Of a DNA stretch of 64,000 nucleotides, positions 57,490 to 64,000 are shown in pieces (the first letter of the stretch is position 1; each line of letters begins with the position of its first letter). The notes beneath the pieces are model-generated. The model searched no databases. It was not told where the DNA came from and was given only the letters and a program-made list of their open reading frames with translations. The stretch is from Kutzneria kofuensis (GTDB lineage Bacteria > Actinomycetota > Actinomycetes > Mycobacteriales > Pseudonocardiaceae). The DNA lies in the NCBI RefSeq assembly GCF_014203355.1, contig NZ_JACHIR010000001.1:5644038-5708037 (forward strand), read 5' to 3'. A program made the position numbers and the translations under genes.

Positions 57490-59040
57490 GTGTTCGACAC
57501 CCTTTCTGACCGGCTCTCGTCGGTTCTGGCGAACCTGCGTGGCAAGGGACGCCTCACCGACGCGGACATCGACGCCACCTGCCGGGAGATCCGGATCGCC
57601 CTGCTGGAGGCGGACGTCGCGCTGCCGGTGGTGCGCACGTTCATCGCGGGCATCAAGGAGCGGGCCAAGGGCGCGGAGGTCTCCGCGGCGCTGAACCCGG
57701 CCCAGCAGGTCGTCAAGATCGTCAACGAGGAGCTGATCGGCATCCTCGGCGGCGAGACGCGCCGGCTGAACCTGGCCAAGACGCCGCCCACGGTGATCAT
57801 GCTCGCCGGCCTCCAGGGCGCCGGCAAGACGACGCTGGCCGGCAAGCTGGCGGGCTGGCTGCGCAAGCAGGGCCACACCCCGATGCTGGTCGCCTGCGAC
57901 CTCCAGCGCCCCAACGCCGTCACCCAGCTGCAGGTCGTCGGTGAGCGCGCCGGCGTGCCGGTGTTCGCGCCGGAGCCGGGCAACGGCGTCGGCGACCCGG
58001 TGCGGGTGGCCAAGGCCGGCCTCGACGAGGCCAAGCGGGCCCAGCACGACGTCGTCGTCGTCGACACCGCCGGCCGGCTGGGCATCGACGAGGAGCTGAT
58101 GCGGCAGGCCGCCGACATCAAGGCCGCCGTGCAGCCCGACGAGGTGCTGTTCGTGGTCGACGCGATGATCGGCCAGGACGCGGTGACCACCGCCGAGGCC
58201 TTCCGCGACGGCGTCGGCTTCACCGGTGTCGTGCTGACCAAGCTCGACGGCGACGCCCGAGGCGGCGCCGCGCTGTCCGTGCGCGAGGTGACCGGCCAAC
58301 CGATCCTGTTCGCCTCCAACGGCGAGAAGCTGGAGGACTTCGACGTCTTCCACCCGGACCGGATGGCCAGCCGGATCCTGGGCATGGGCGACCTGCTCAC
58401 CCTGATCGAGCAGGCCGAGCAGCACTTCGACCAGGAGAAGGCGCAGCAGACCGCGGCCAAGCTGGGCACCGGCGAGCTGACCCTGGAGGACTTCCTCGAG
58501 CAGATGCTCGCCGTCCGCAAGATGGGCCCGATCGCCAACCTGCTGGGCATGCTGCCCGGCGCCGGCCAGATGAAGGACCAGCTGGCCAACTTCGACGAGA
58601 AGAAGCTGGACCGGCTGCAGGCCATCATCCGTGGCATGACGCCGGCCGAGCGGGCCGATCCGAAGATCATCAACGGCTCGCGGCGGCTGCGCATCTCCAA
58701 GGGCTCCGGCGTGTCCGTGAGCGAGGTGAACGACCTGGTCACCCGCTTCTTCGAGGCCCGCAAGATGATGAAGCAGATGGCCGGCCGGTTCGGCTTCGCC
58801 GGCGGCGGTGGCGGCAGCCGCAAGGGCAAGAAGGGGAAGAAGGGCAAGGGCAACCGCGGCCCGACCCAGCCGAAGATGCGCGGCGGCTTCCCGGGCCTGC
58901 CGGGTGGTCTCCCCGGGGGCATGCCCGACTTGTCCAACCTGCCCCCGGGCCTGCAGGAGCTGCCGCCCGGCCTGGCCGGCCTCGACCAGCTGCCGCCCGG
59001 CTTCGACCCGAAGAAGTTCAAGTTCGGCAAGGACAAATGA
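57490..59040 (+). CDS. ffh: Signal recognition particle protein Ffh
   Basis: 516 residues. N domain, GTPase G1 GLQGAGKTT (from G107), DTAGRLGIDEE, TKLDGDARGG and a methionine-rich M domain (MLAVRKMGPIANLLGMLPG) ending in a Gly/Lys/Pro-rich tail. It binds signal peptides and SRP RNA and docks to FtsY. GTG 57490 is preferred to GTG 57481, because MFDTLSDRL matches the family start. The stop overlaps the next gene (ATGA). Confidence 0.97.
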   Translation: MFDTLSDRLSSVLANLRGKGRLTDADIDATCREIRIALLEADVALPVVRTFIAGIKERAKGAEVSAALNPAQQVVKIVNEELIGILGGETRRLNLAKTPPTVIMLAGLQGAGKTTLAGKLAGWLRKQGHTPMLVACDLQRPNAVTQLQVVGERAGVPVFAPEPGNGVGDPVRVAKAGLDEAKRAQHDVVVVDTAGRLGIDEELMRQAADIKAAVQPDEVLFVVDAMIGQDAVTTAEAFRDGVGFTGVVLTKLDGDARGGAALSVREVTGQPILFASNGEKLEDFDVFHPDRMASRILGMGDLLTLIEQAEQHFDQEKAQQTAAKLGTGELTLEDFLEQMLAVRKMGPIANLLGMLPGAGQMKDQLANFDEKKLDRLQAIIRGMTPAERADPKIINGSRRLRISKGSGVSVSEVNDLVTRFFEARKMMKQMAGRFGFAGGGGGSRKGKKGKKGKGNRGPTQPKMRGGFPGLPGGLPGGMPDLSNLPPGLQELPPGLAGLDQLPPGFDPKKFKFGKDK

Positions 59041-60110
59041 CCGGCTTCCACCTGCGCGGCGTCGTCCTGCCGGACGGCGAGGAGCGCGACCTGTGGGTCG
59101 TCAACGGGCGGGTGCGCACGAAGCTCGTGCCGGGCGCGGAGACCGTCGTGGACGGTGGTTTCCTGCTGCCCGGCATGGTCGACGCGCACTGCCACGTCGG
59201 CCTCGGCCCGTCCGGCGGGACGACCCTGGAGGAGGCGGCCGAGCAGGCCGAGCTCGACCGGGACAACGGCACGCTGTTGATCCGCGACTGCGGCGTGCCG
59301 ATCGACACCCGGTCGCTGCAGGAACGGCTCGACCTGCCCCGGATCGTGCGCGCCGGCCGTCACCTGGCCCGGCCGCGGCGCTACATCCGGCACATCGGCG
59401 TCGAACTGGAGGACCCGTCGCTGCTGCCGGCCGCGGTGGCCGAGCAGGCGGCCGACGGTGACGGCTGGGTGAAGCTGGTCGGTGACTGGATCGACCGCGA
59501 CCTCGGCGACCTGGCCCCGCTGTGGCCGGACGAGGTGCTCAAGGAGGCCATCGACGTCGCGCACGCGGCCGGCGTCAAGGTCACCGCGCACACGTTCGGC
59601 GAGGACGCGCTGCCCGGCCTGATCAACGCCGGCATCGACTGCATCGAGCACGGCACCGGGCTGACCGATGACACCATCGCCGAGATGGCCCGCCGCGGCA
59701 CGGCACTGGTGCCGACCCTGATCAACATCGAGCTGTTCCCGTCCATTGCCGACGGTGCGGCCAAGTACCCGGTCTACGCCGCCCACATGCGTGAGCTGCA
59801 CGCCCGCGTGCGACACACCGTGAGTAGCGCCGTGGAGGCCGGCGTGCCGGTCTACGCGGGCACCGACGCGGGCGGCGGCATCAAGCACGGCCGGCTCGTC
59901 GACGAGGTGATCGCCCTGCACGAGGCGGGTATGAGCCGCGAACAGGCGCTCGGCGCGGCGTCCTGGTCGGCCCGGTCCTGGCTCGGCTGGCCGGGACTGA
60001 CCGAGGGATCACCCGCTGACCTGCTGGTATTCGCCGACGACCCACGAGATGATCTCCGGGTGCTGCGTGATCCGTCCATGATCATGCTGCGCGGACGGGT
60101 GGTTCGCTAG
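59037..60110 (+). CDS. Amidohydrolase-family protein following ffh
   Basis: 357 residues, amidohydrolase superfamily. The metal-binding HxH is AHCH in PGMVDAHCHVGLG, with further ligands in KVTAHTFGE, IEHGTGLTDD and AGTDAGGGIKHG. It resembles the imidazolonepropionase-like amidohydrolases that follow ffh in other actinobacteria, including mycobacteria. Reaction unknown. It is translationally coupled to ffh. Confidence 0.92.
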   Translation: MTGFHLRGVVLPDGEERDLWVVNGRVRTKLVPGAETVVDGGFLLPGMVDAHCHVGLGPSGGTTLEEAAEQAELDRDNGTLLIRDCGVPIDTRSLQERLDLPRIVRAGRHLARPRRYIRHIGVELEDPSLLPAAVAEQAADGDGWVKLVGDWIDRDLGDLAPLWPDEVLKEAIDVAHAAGVKVTAHTFGEDALPGLINAGIDCIEHGTGLTDDTIAEMARRGTALVPTLINIELFPSIADGAAKYPVYAAHMRELHARVRHTVSSAVEAGVPVYAGTDAGGGIKHGRLVDEVIALHEAGMSREQALGAASWSARSWLGWPGLTEGSPADLLVFADDPRDDLRVLRDPSMIMLRGRVVR

Positions 60111-60126
60111 CGACTGGGGAGTGCCG

Positions 60127-60804
60127 GTGGACGAGCAGCGACAACAGGATCCGCCGGTCGGCCAGGCCTGGGGGCTGCCCGCGTTCCTGCTCGGCTTCGC
60201 CGCGTACTACCTGGTGTCGCTGCTGCTCATCGGCTTCCTGCCGGCGCCGGACGGGCCTCGTTCGGGGGCCCGCCTGCTGCTGCCGTTCATCGCCAACGTG
60301 TTCCTGGGCCTGGTGCCCTGGTGGTACTCGCGCCGCTTCGGCCGCGGCGTGCGGGCGGACTTCGGCTTCCTGCCCGACCGCCGGGACTTCTCGGTCGGGC
60401 TGAGCTGCGGCGTCGTGTCCGTGATCGCCGGCCTGGTGATCTCGCTGCTGCTCTCGCACATCATCCCGCCGCAGGCCTCGCCGGTCAGCACCCACCTCGA
60501 CGGGTGGCTCGTCGGATACGTGGCGTTCCTGGTGATCGGCGCCCCGATCACGGAGGAACTGCTCGTGCGCGGCGCCCTGTGGGGCGCGCTGGAGCACTAC
60601 GGCGTGCCGCGGCTGACCATCCTCGCCCTCACCGCCCTGGTCTTCGCCTTCCTGCATCTCGACCCGAGCCGACTGGCGTCGCTGTTCGCGCAGGGCCTGG
60701 CCATCGGCGCCGCCCGGCTGGTCACCGGGCGGATCGGCGCGAGCATGGTCGCGCACGCCACCAACAACCTGCTGCCGGGGATCTTCACGCTCGCGGGGAT
60801 CTGA
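60127..60804 (+). CDS. CPBP-family intramembrane metalloprotease-like protein (1)
   Basis: 225 residues with about seven membrane helices and the CPBP (type II CAAX prenyl protease/Abi-like) motifs: ITEELLVRG (EExxxR) and HATNNLL plus FAFLHLDP. GTG 60127 is chosen because ggggag (60116-60121) is well placed; GTG 60121 would overlap that site. It may cleave in the membrane or protect against bacteriocin-like peptides. A second family member follows immediately. Confidence 0.88.
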   Translation: MDEQRQQDPPVGQAWGLPAFLLGFAAYYLVSLLLIGFLPAPDGPRSGARLLLPFIANVFLGLVPWWYSRRFGRGVRADFGFLPDRRDFSVGLSCGVVSVIAGLVISLLLSHIIPPQASPVSTHLDGWLVGYVAFLVIGAPITEELLVRGALWGALEHYGVPRLTILALTALVFAFLHLDPSRLASLFAQGLAIGAARLVTGRIGASMVAHATNNLLPGIFTLAGI

Positions 60805-60850
60805 CGCCAACGTTGACTACGCTCGTCAGCCGTCGGACCGAGGAGGCCCG

Positions 60851-61579
60851 GTGACGCCACCGACAACACAGGTCGACTCACCCCCGTCCCACAGATGGGG
60901 CTTCGGCGCGTTCGTGCTCGCCGAGCTGGTGCTCATCCTGTCCGCGGTCTTCCTGTCCGCGGCCGCCGGCCCGGTCGGTGTCGACGAGCCCATTCCGCCG
61001 ATCGTGATCGTCGTGGTCACCGCGCTGCCCACGATGCTCGCCGCCGGTGTCGCCGTGCTCGCGACGCTGCTGCGCGGCAACGGTCCCGTGACCGACCTGC
61101 GGCTGCGCTGGAGCTGGCCGGACGTGCGCGCCGGCCTCAAGCTCGGCCTCGCCGGCCTGGTGCTGACCGCCATCGCCGGCGTGATCTGGGCCCGGACGGT
61201 CGGCAAGCTCGACCCGTCCTCGGCGCTGGCCTCCGTGGTCGACACCCAGCCGCTGCCGCTCGCCCTCGGCATCGTGATGTTCGTCTACACCTGGCTGATC
61301 GGCCCCGCCTGCGAGGAGATGATCTACCGCGGGCTGCTGTGGGGGGCCATCGAGCGGCTGCGCTGGAGCCGCTGGGCCGCGTTCGTGCTGAGCACCGCGA
61401 TCTTCGCCGTCAGCCACCTCGAGCCGCTGCGCACGTCGTTGCTGCTGGTGATCGCCATCCCGATCGGCTGGGCCCGGCTGGTCACCGGCCGGCTGCCCGC
61501 CAGCATCGTCGCCCACCAGATCAACAACTTCGTGCCGGCCGTCGGCATCCTGCTCATGTCCCTCGGCATCTGGCGGTGA
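60851..61579 (+). CDS. CPBP-family intramembrane metalloprotease-like protein (2)
   Basis: 242 residues, about eight membrane helices, with the same CPBP motifs: CEEMIYRGLLWG (EExxxR), FAVSHLEP and HQINNFV. It is 46 bases after the first CPBP gene and is divergent in sequence, so an old duplication is likely. Start GTG 60851 after gaggagg-like aggagg (60839-60845). Function not known. Confidence 0.9.
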   Translation: MTPPTTQVDSPPSHRWGFGAFVLAELVLILSAVFLSAAAGPVGVDEPIPPIVIVVVTALPTMLAAGVAVLATLLRGNGPVTDLRLRWSWPDVRAGLKLGLAGLVLTAIAGVIWARTVGKLDPSSALASVVDTQPLPLALGIVMFVYTWLIGPACEEMIYRGLLWGAIERLRWSRWAAFVLSTAIFAVSHLEPLRTSLLLVIAIPIGWARLVTGRLPASIVAHQINNFVPAVGILLMSLGIWR

Positions 61580-61635
61580 ACCCCGGCGAGTCACGCTCTC
61601 CGGCACCCCGAATGTAGGTTTCGGGCAGGGGGCGA

Positions 61636-61670
61636 TTGGTGTCCCCGCGTCCTCGTCTGGCAGAATGGAC
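61636..61670 (+). promoter_or_regulatory. Candidate rpsP promoter with a shared 20-bp element
   Basis: cctcgtctggcagaatggac (61651-61670) differs from an element upstream of rplS (63798-63817) at only two positions. It contains a possible -10 (cagaat, 61661-61666), with a possible -35 ttggtg at 61636-61641, spacing 19. The 130-base leader before rpsP has no gene. Confidence 0.5.
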
Positions 61671-61799
61671 GGCTGTCCGCCATTGCCGGTCCCTCTCGCT
61701 GTGCCGTGGCGTCCTGAAACCTGAGCTCGACCGCTGTGTCCCCACGCGGCCGGCCGTGCTCGACCCGGAGCAACGAGAGCCTGAGGAGTACCACCACCC

Positions 61800-62252
61800 G
61801 TGGCCGTCAAGATCAAGCTGCAGCGGCTCGGCAAGATCCGCCAGCCCCAGTACCGGATCATCGTCGCCGACTCGCGCGCCCGCCGTAGCGGCAAGGCGAT
61901 CGAGACGATCGGCAAGTACCACCCGCTGCAGGAGCCCAGCTTCATCGAGGTCGACACCGAGCGGGCGCAGTACTGGCTGGGTGTCGGCGCGCAGCCGACC
62001 GAGCCGGTGCAGCGCATCCTGGAGATCACCGGCGACTGGCAGAAGTTCAAGGGCCTGCCGGGCGCCGAGGGCACGCTCAAGCACGCCGAGCCGAAGCCGG
62101 ACAAGCAGGCGCTGTTCAACGCCGCGCTGGCCGCCGCGGGCGAGGAGCCCACGACCGAGGCCACCACGCCGAAGAAGAAGGCGTCCGCCAAGAAGGCCGA
62201 GTCCAAGGACGAGGCCGCCGCTGAGGAGAAGTCCGAGGGCGGCGAGGCGTGA
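61800..62252 (+). CDS. rpsP: 30S ribosomal protein S16
   Basis: 150 residues. Core [26 protein letters not shown], then [18 protein letters not shown], followed by a lysine/alanine-rich C-terminal tail usual in actinobacteria. GTG 61800. It leads the conserved rpsP-khpA-rimM-trmD(-rplS) order; its stop overlaps khpA (GTGA). Confidence 0.97.
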   Translation: MAVKIKLQRLGKIRQPQYRIIVADSRARRSGKAIETIGKYHPLQEPSFIEVDTERAQYWLGVGAQPTEPVQRILEITGDWQKFKGLPGAEGTLKHAEPKPDKQALFNAALAAAGEEPTTEATTPKKKASAKKAESKDEAAAEEKSEGGEA

Positions 62253-62488
62253 GTTTGCTCGCGGACGCGCTCGAGCACCTCGTCCGGGGCATCGTCGATC
62301 ACCCTGACGACGTTCGGGTCAACCTGCTGACCACCCGCCGCGGTCGCACCCTCGAGGTGCACGTCCACCCGGACGACCTCGGCAAGGTGATCGGCCGGGG
62401 CGGTCGGACCGCCACCGCCCTGCGCACCGTGATGGCCGGCATCGGCGGTCGCGGCGTGCGCGTGGACGTGGTGGACACCGACCGTTGA
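62249..62488 (+). CDS. khpA: KH-domain RNA-binding protein KhpA
   Basis: 79 residues, single KH domain with the GxxG loop in [18 protein letters not shown]. KhpA (with KhpB) binds RNA and is placed between rpsP and rimM in most Gram-positives. GTG 62249 overlaps rpsP, and its stop overlaps rimM (TTGA). Confidence 0.95.
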   Translation: MSLLADALEHLVRGIVDHPDDVRVNLLTTRRGRTLEVHVHPDDLGKVIGRGGRTATALRTVMAGIGGRGVRVDVVDTDR

Positions 62489-63012
62489 GCAGTCCCGACG
62501 TTCGCGTCGTCGGACGGGTCGTCAAGCCGCACGGCATCCGCGGCGAACTCGTCGTGGACGTGCACACCGACTCCCCCGAGGAGCGGTTCGCGCCGGGGTC
62601 CGTGCTGGTCACCCGCGCGCGTGACGGCGCATCCGGAACAGTCACCATCGCAGCCGTCCGGCCTCACACCGGGCGGCTGCTGGTGACGTTCGAGGGTGTC
62701 GCCGGCCGGGACGCCGCCGAGGCGATGCGTGGCCTGCTGCTGCTGGTCGACGCGTCGGAGATCGCGCCGTCCGACGATCCCGAGGAGTTCTACGACCACG
62801 AGCTGGAAGGGCTCGAGGTCGTGGACGTGCAGGGCAACCGCGTCGGCGTGGTCGCCGAGGTGCTGCACACCGCCGCCAGCGACCTGCTGGCCGTGCGCAG
62901 GGACGGCGGCGGCGAGGCGCTGGTGCCGTTCGTCACGGAGATCGTGCCGACCGTGGACGTCGCGGCCGGCCGCGTGGTCGTGGACCCGCCCGAGGGACTA
63001 CTGGACGCGTGA
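62485..63012 (+). CDS. rimM: Ribosome maturation factor RimM
   Basis: 175 residues. The beta-barrel start [17 protein letters not shown] and the PRC-barrel region ([20 protein letters not shown] ... [11 protein letters not shown]) are typical. RimM binds S19 and matures the 30S head. It starts at TTG 62485 inside the khpA stop, an uncommon start codon but forced by the coupling and homology. Confidence 0.96.
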   Translation: MSSPDVRVVGRVVKPHGIRGELVVDVHTDSPEERFAPGSVLVTRARDGASGTVTIAAVRPHTGRLLVTFEGVAGRDAAEAMRGLLLLVDASEIAPSDDPEEFYDHELEGLEVVDVQGNRVGVVAEVLHTAASDLLAVRRDGGGEALVPFVTEIVPTVDVAAGRVVVDPPEGLLDA

Positions 63013-63776
63013 TGCGCATCGACGTGCTGACCATCTTCCCGGAGTACCTCGAACCGCTGCGGGCCGCGCTGCTCGGCAAGGCCATCGACAAGAAGCTGAT
63101 CAGCGTCGACGTGCACGACCTGCGGGACTACACGCACGACGTGCACAAGGCCGTTGACGACAGCCCCTACGGCGGCGGTCCCGGCATGGTGATGAAGCCC
63201 CAGGTCTGGGGCGAGGCCCTGGACGACGTGTGCAAGCCGGACGCCGACGGCACGCTGCCCCGGCTGATCGTGCCCACTCCCGCCGGCCAACCGTTCACCC
63301 AGGAAACGGCCCGCGAGTACGCCAGGCTGCCGTGGCTGGCCTTCGCCTGCGGCCGCTACGAGGGCATCGACCAGCGGGTCGTGGACGACGCCGCGGGCCG
63401 GATGCAGGTCGACGAGGTCTCCATCGGCGACTACGTGCTGGTCGGCGGCGAAGTCGCGGTGCTGGTCATGGTCGAGGCCGTGGCCCGGCTGCTGCCCGGC
63501 GTGCTGGGCAACCCGGCGTCCGCCGAGCAGGACTCGTTCTCCGACGGGCTGCTGGAGGGCCCCAGCTACACCCGTCCCGAGCTCTGGCGCGGCCTGGCCG
63601 TGCCGGACGTGCTGCGCTCGGGCAACCACAAGCTGATCGACCGCTGGCGGCGCGACCAGGCGCTGGAGCGCACCTTCGCGCGCCGGCCCGAGCTGCTCGA
63701 CCGACTGGCCGACGACCAGCTCGACAAGCACGACCGGGCGCTGCTGGACCGCCTGCGCGACCCGGACCACCCCTGA
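63012..63776 (+). CDS. trmD: tRNA (guanine-37-N1)-methyltransferase
   Basis: 254 residues. The SPOUT knot enzyme that makes m1G37 in t[49 protein letters not shown] and the C-terminal [10 protein letters not shown] are all present. ATG 63012 overlaps the last base of the rimM stop; GTG 63009 would add one residue. Confidence 0.97.
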   Translation: MRIDVLTIFPEYLEPLRAALLGKAIDKKLISVDVHDLRDYTHDVHKAVDDSPYGGGPGMVMKPQVWGEALDDVCKPDADGTLPRLIVPTPAGQPFTQETAREYARLPWLAFACGRYEGIDQRVVDDAAGRMQVDEVSIGDYVLVGGEVAVLVMVEAVARLLPGVLGNPASAEQDSFSDGLLEGPSYTRPELWRGLAVPDVLRSGNHKLIDRWRRDQALERTFARRPELLDRLADDQLDKHDRALLDRLRDPDHP

Positions 63777-63784
63777 CCCCCGAT

Positions 63785-63817
63785 TTGGGCCTGCCGACCT
63801 CGTCTGGCACACTGGAC
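63785..63817 (+). promoter_or_regulatory. Candidate rplS promoter
   Basis: Contains cctcgtctggcacactggac (63798-63817), nearly identical to the element before rpsP. Possible -35 ttgggc (63785-63790), spacing 17, and -10 cacact (63808-63813). It suggests that rplS has its own promoter besides readthrough from trmD. Confidence 0.5.
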
Positions 63818-63967
63818 AGGTTGCTGCACCCGGCCGTCTAGGTCGGCGTGCGCCAGTTGGGCCAGACCCCCAGGCAGGACCAGCACCCGGATTCCGGCAG
63901 TGGAGTTCGTCCGTGCGCTTCGCGGGGGTTGTACGACAGACACCCGAAGGACGAGGACGGACCACCG

Positions 63968-64000
63968 ATGAACACCCTGGACGCTCTGGACGCTCAGTCG
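63968..64000 (+). CDS. rplS: 50S ribosomal protein L19, first 11 codons
   Basis: ATG 63968 encodes MNTLDALDAQS, which matches the start of actinobacterial L19, then the window ends. It lies downstream of trmD as expected. Partial gene. Confidence 0.9.
   Translation, partial: MNTLDALDAQS

Noticed and set aside
57073-59921. Very long minus-strand open frame running through ffh and the amidohydrolase into the dehydrogenase
   Set aside because: Only the last part, 56358-57419, is a real protein (alcohol dehydrogenase); the rest is shadow of the plus-strand ffh.

Overview
High-GC, strongly codon-biased DNA with GTG/TTG starts, tight ATGA/GTGA gene overlaps and an actinobacterial housekeeping order (pyc-rsmD-coaD-sepIVA-DUF177-rpmF-rnc-mutM, smc, ftsY, amtB-glnK-glnD, ffh, rpsP-khpA-rimM-trmD-rplS). 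The order matches the chromosomal core of Mycobacterium and other Actinomycetota. GC content, AfsR-type and LuxR-type regulators and a guanyl-specific RNase suggest a filamentous actinomycete, probably Pseudonocardiales; the family-level assignment is an inference.

Layout: (1) 0.2-12.5 kb: pyruvate carboxylase, an arginase-family enzyme, a two-gene unit with an M16-like membrane-anchored peptidase, rsmD, coaD, a secreted RNase Sa-type ribonuclease, sepIVA, DUF177-rpmF-rnc, mutM. (2) 12.7-16.6 kb: PadR/HAAS pair, MarR, large LuxR-family ATPase regulator. (3) 16.9-24.8 kb: complete kdp potassium-uptake operon (kdpFABCDE) led by a 27-residue membrane microprotein. (4) 24.8-32.0 kb: a frameshifted NYN-domain gene, a small hypothetical, a PhoU-like protein, two Thr-rich secreted proteins (one with a CAP domain), acylphosphatase, an ECF sigma/zinc anti-sigma pair, and a two-domain cell-wall hydrolase. 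(5) 32.2-47.7 kb: smc and ftsY, separated here by about 8.5 kb of accessory genes (AfsR-like regulator, diguanylate cyclase-MFS pair, Na+/solute symporter-anmK pair), then a DUF3311/symporter pair. (6) 47.9-51.9 kb: amtB-glnK-glnD nitrogen-control operon. (7) 52.0-57.4 kb, minus strand: a four-gene signalling module followed upstream by an alcohol dehydrogenase. (8) 57.5-64 kb: ffh, amidohydrolase, two CPBP-family membrane proteins, and the rpsP-khpA-rimM-trmD cluster with the first codons of rplS.

The most interesting region is the minus-strand module at 51999-56346, inserted between glnD and ffh. It encodes a Crp/Fnr-family regulator with an intact cyclic-nucleotide pocket signature, a class III nucleotide-cyclase-like protein, a large ATPase with a variant P-loop and helical repeats, and a fourth protein of unknown function. 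A near-consensus CRP box (TGTGA-N6-TCACC) straddles the stop codon of the regulator gene, just ahead of the cyclase-like gene. The cyclase-like protein ends, and the ATPase begins, with nearly the same glycine-rich motif (NxGTVIGxxxGPVxTG), which resembles the short homotypic or amyloid-like motifs that couple STAND ATPases to partner proteins. Together this suggests a self-contained cyclic-nucleotide signalling or conflict system that I do not recognise as a described one.

No rRNA, tRNA, CRISPR array or insertion sequence was recognised.
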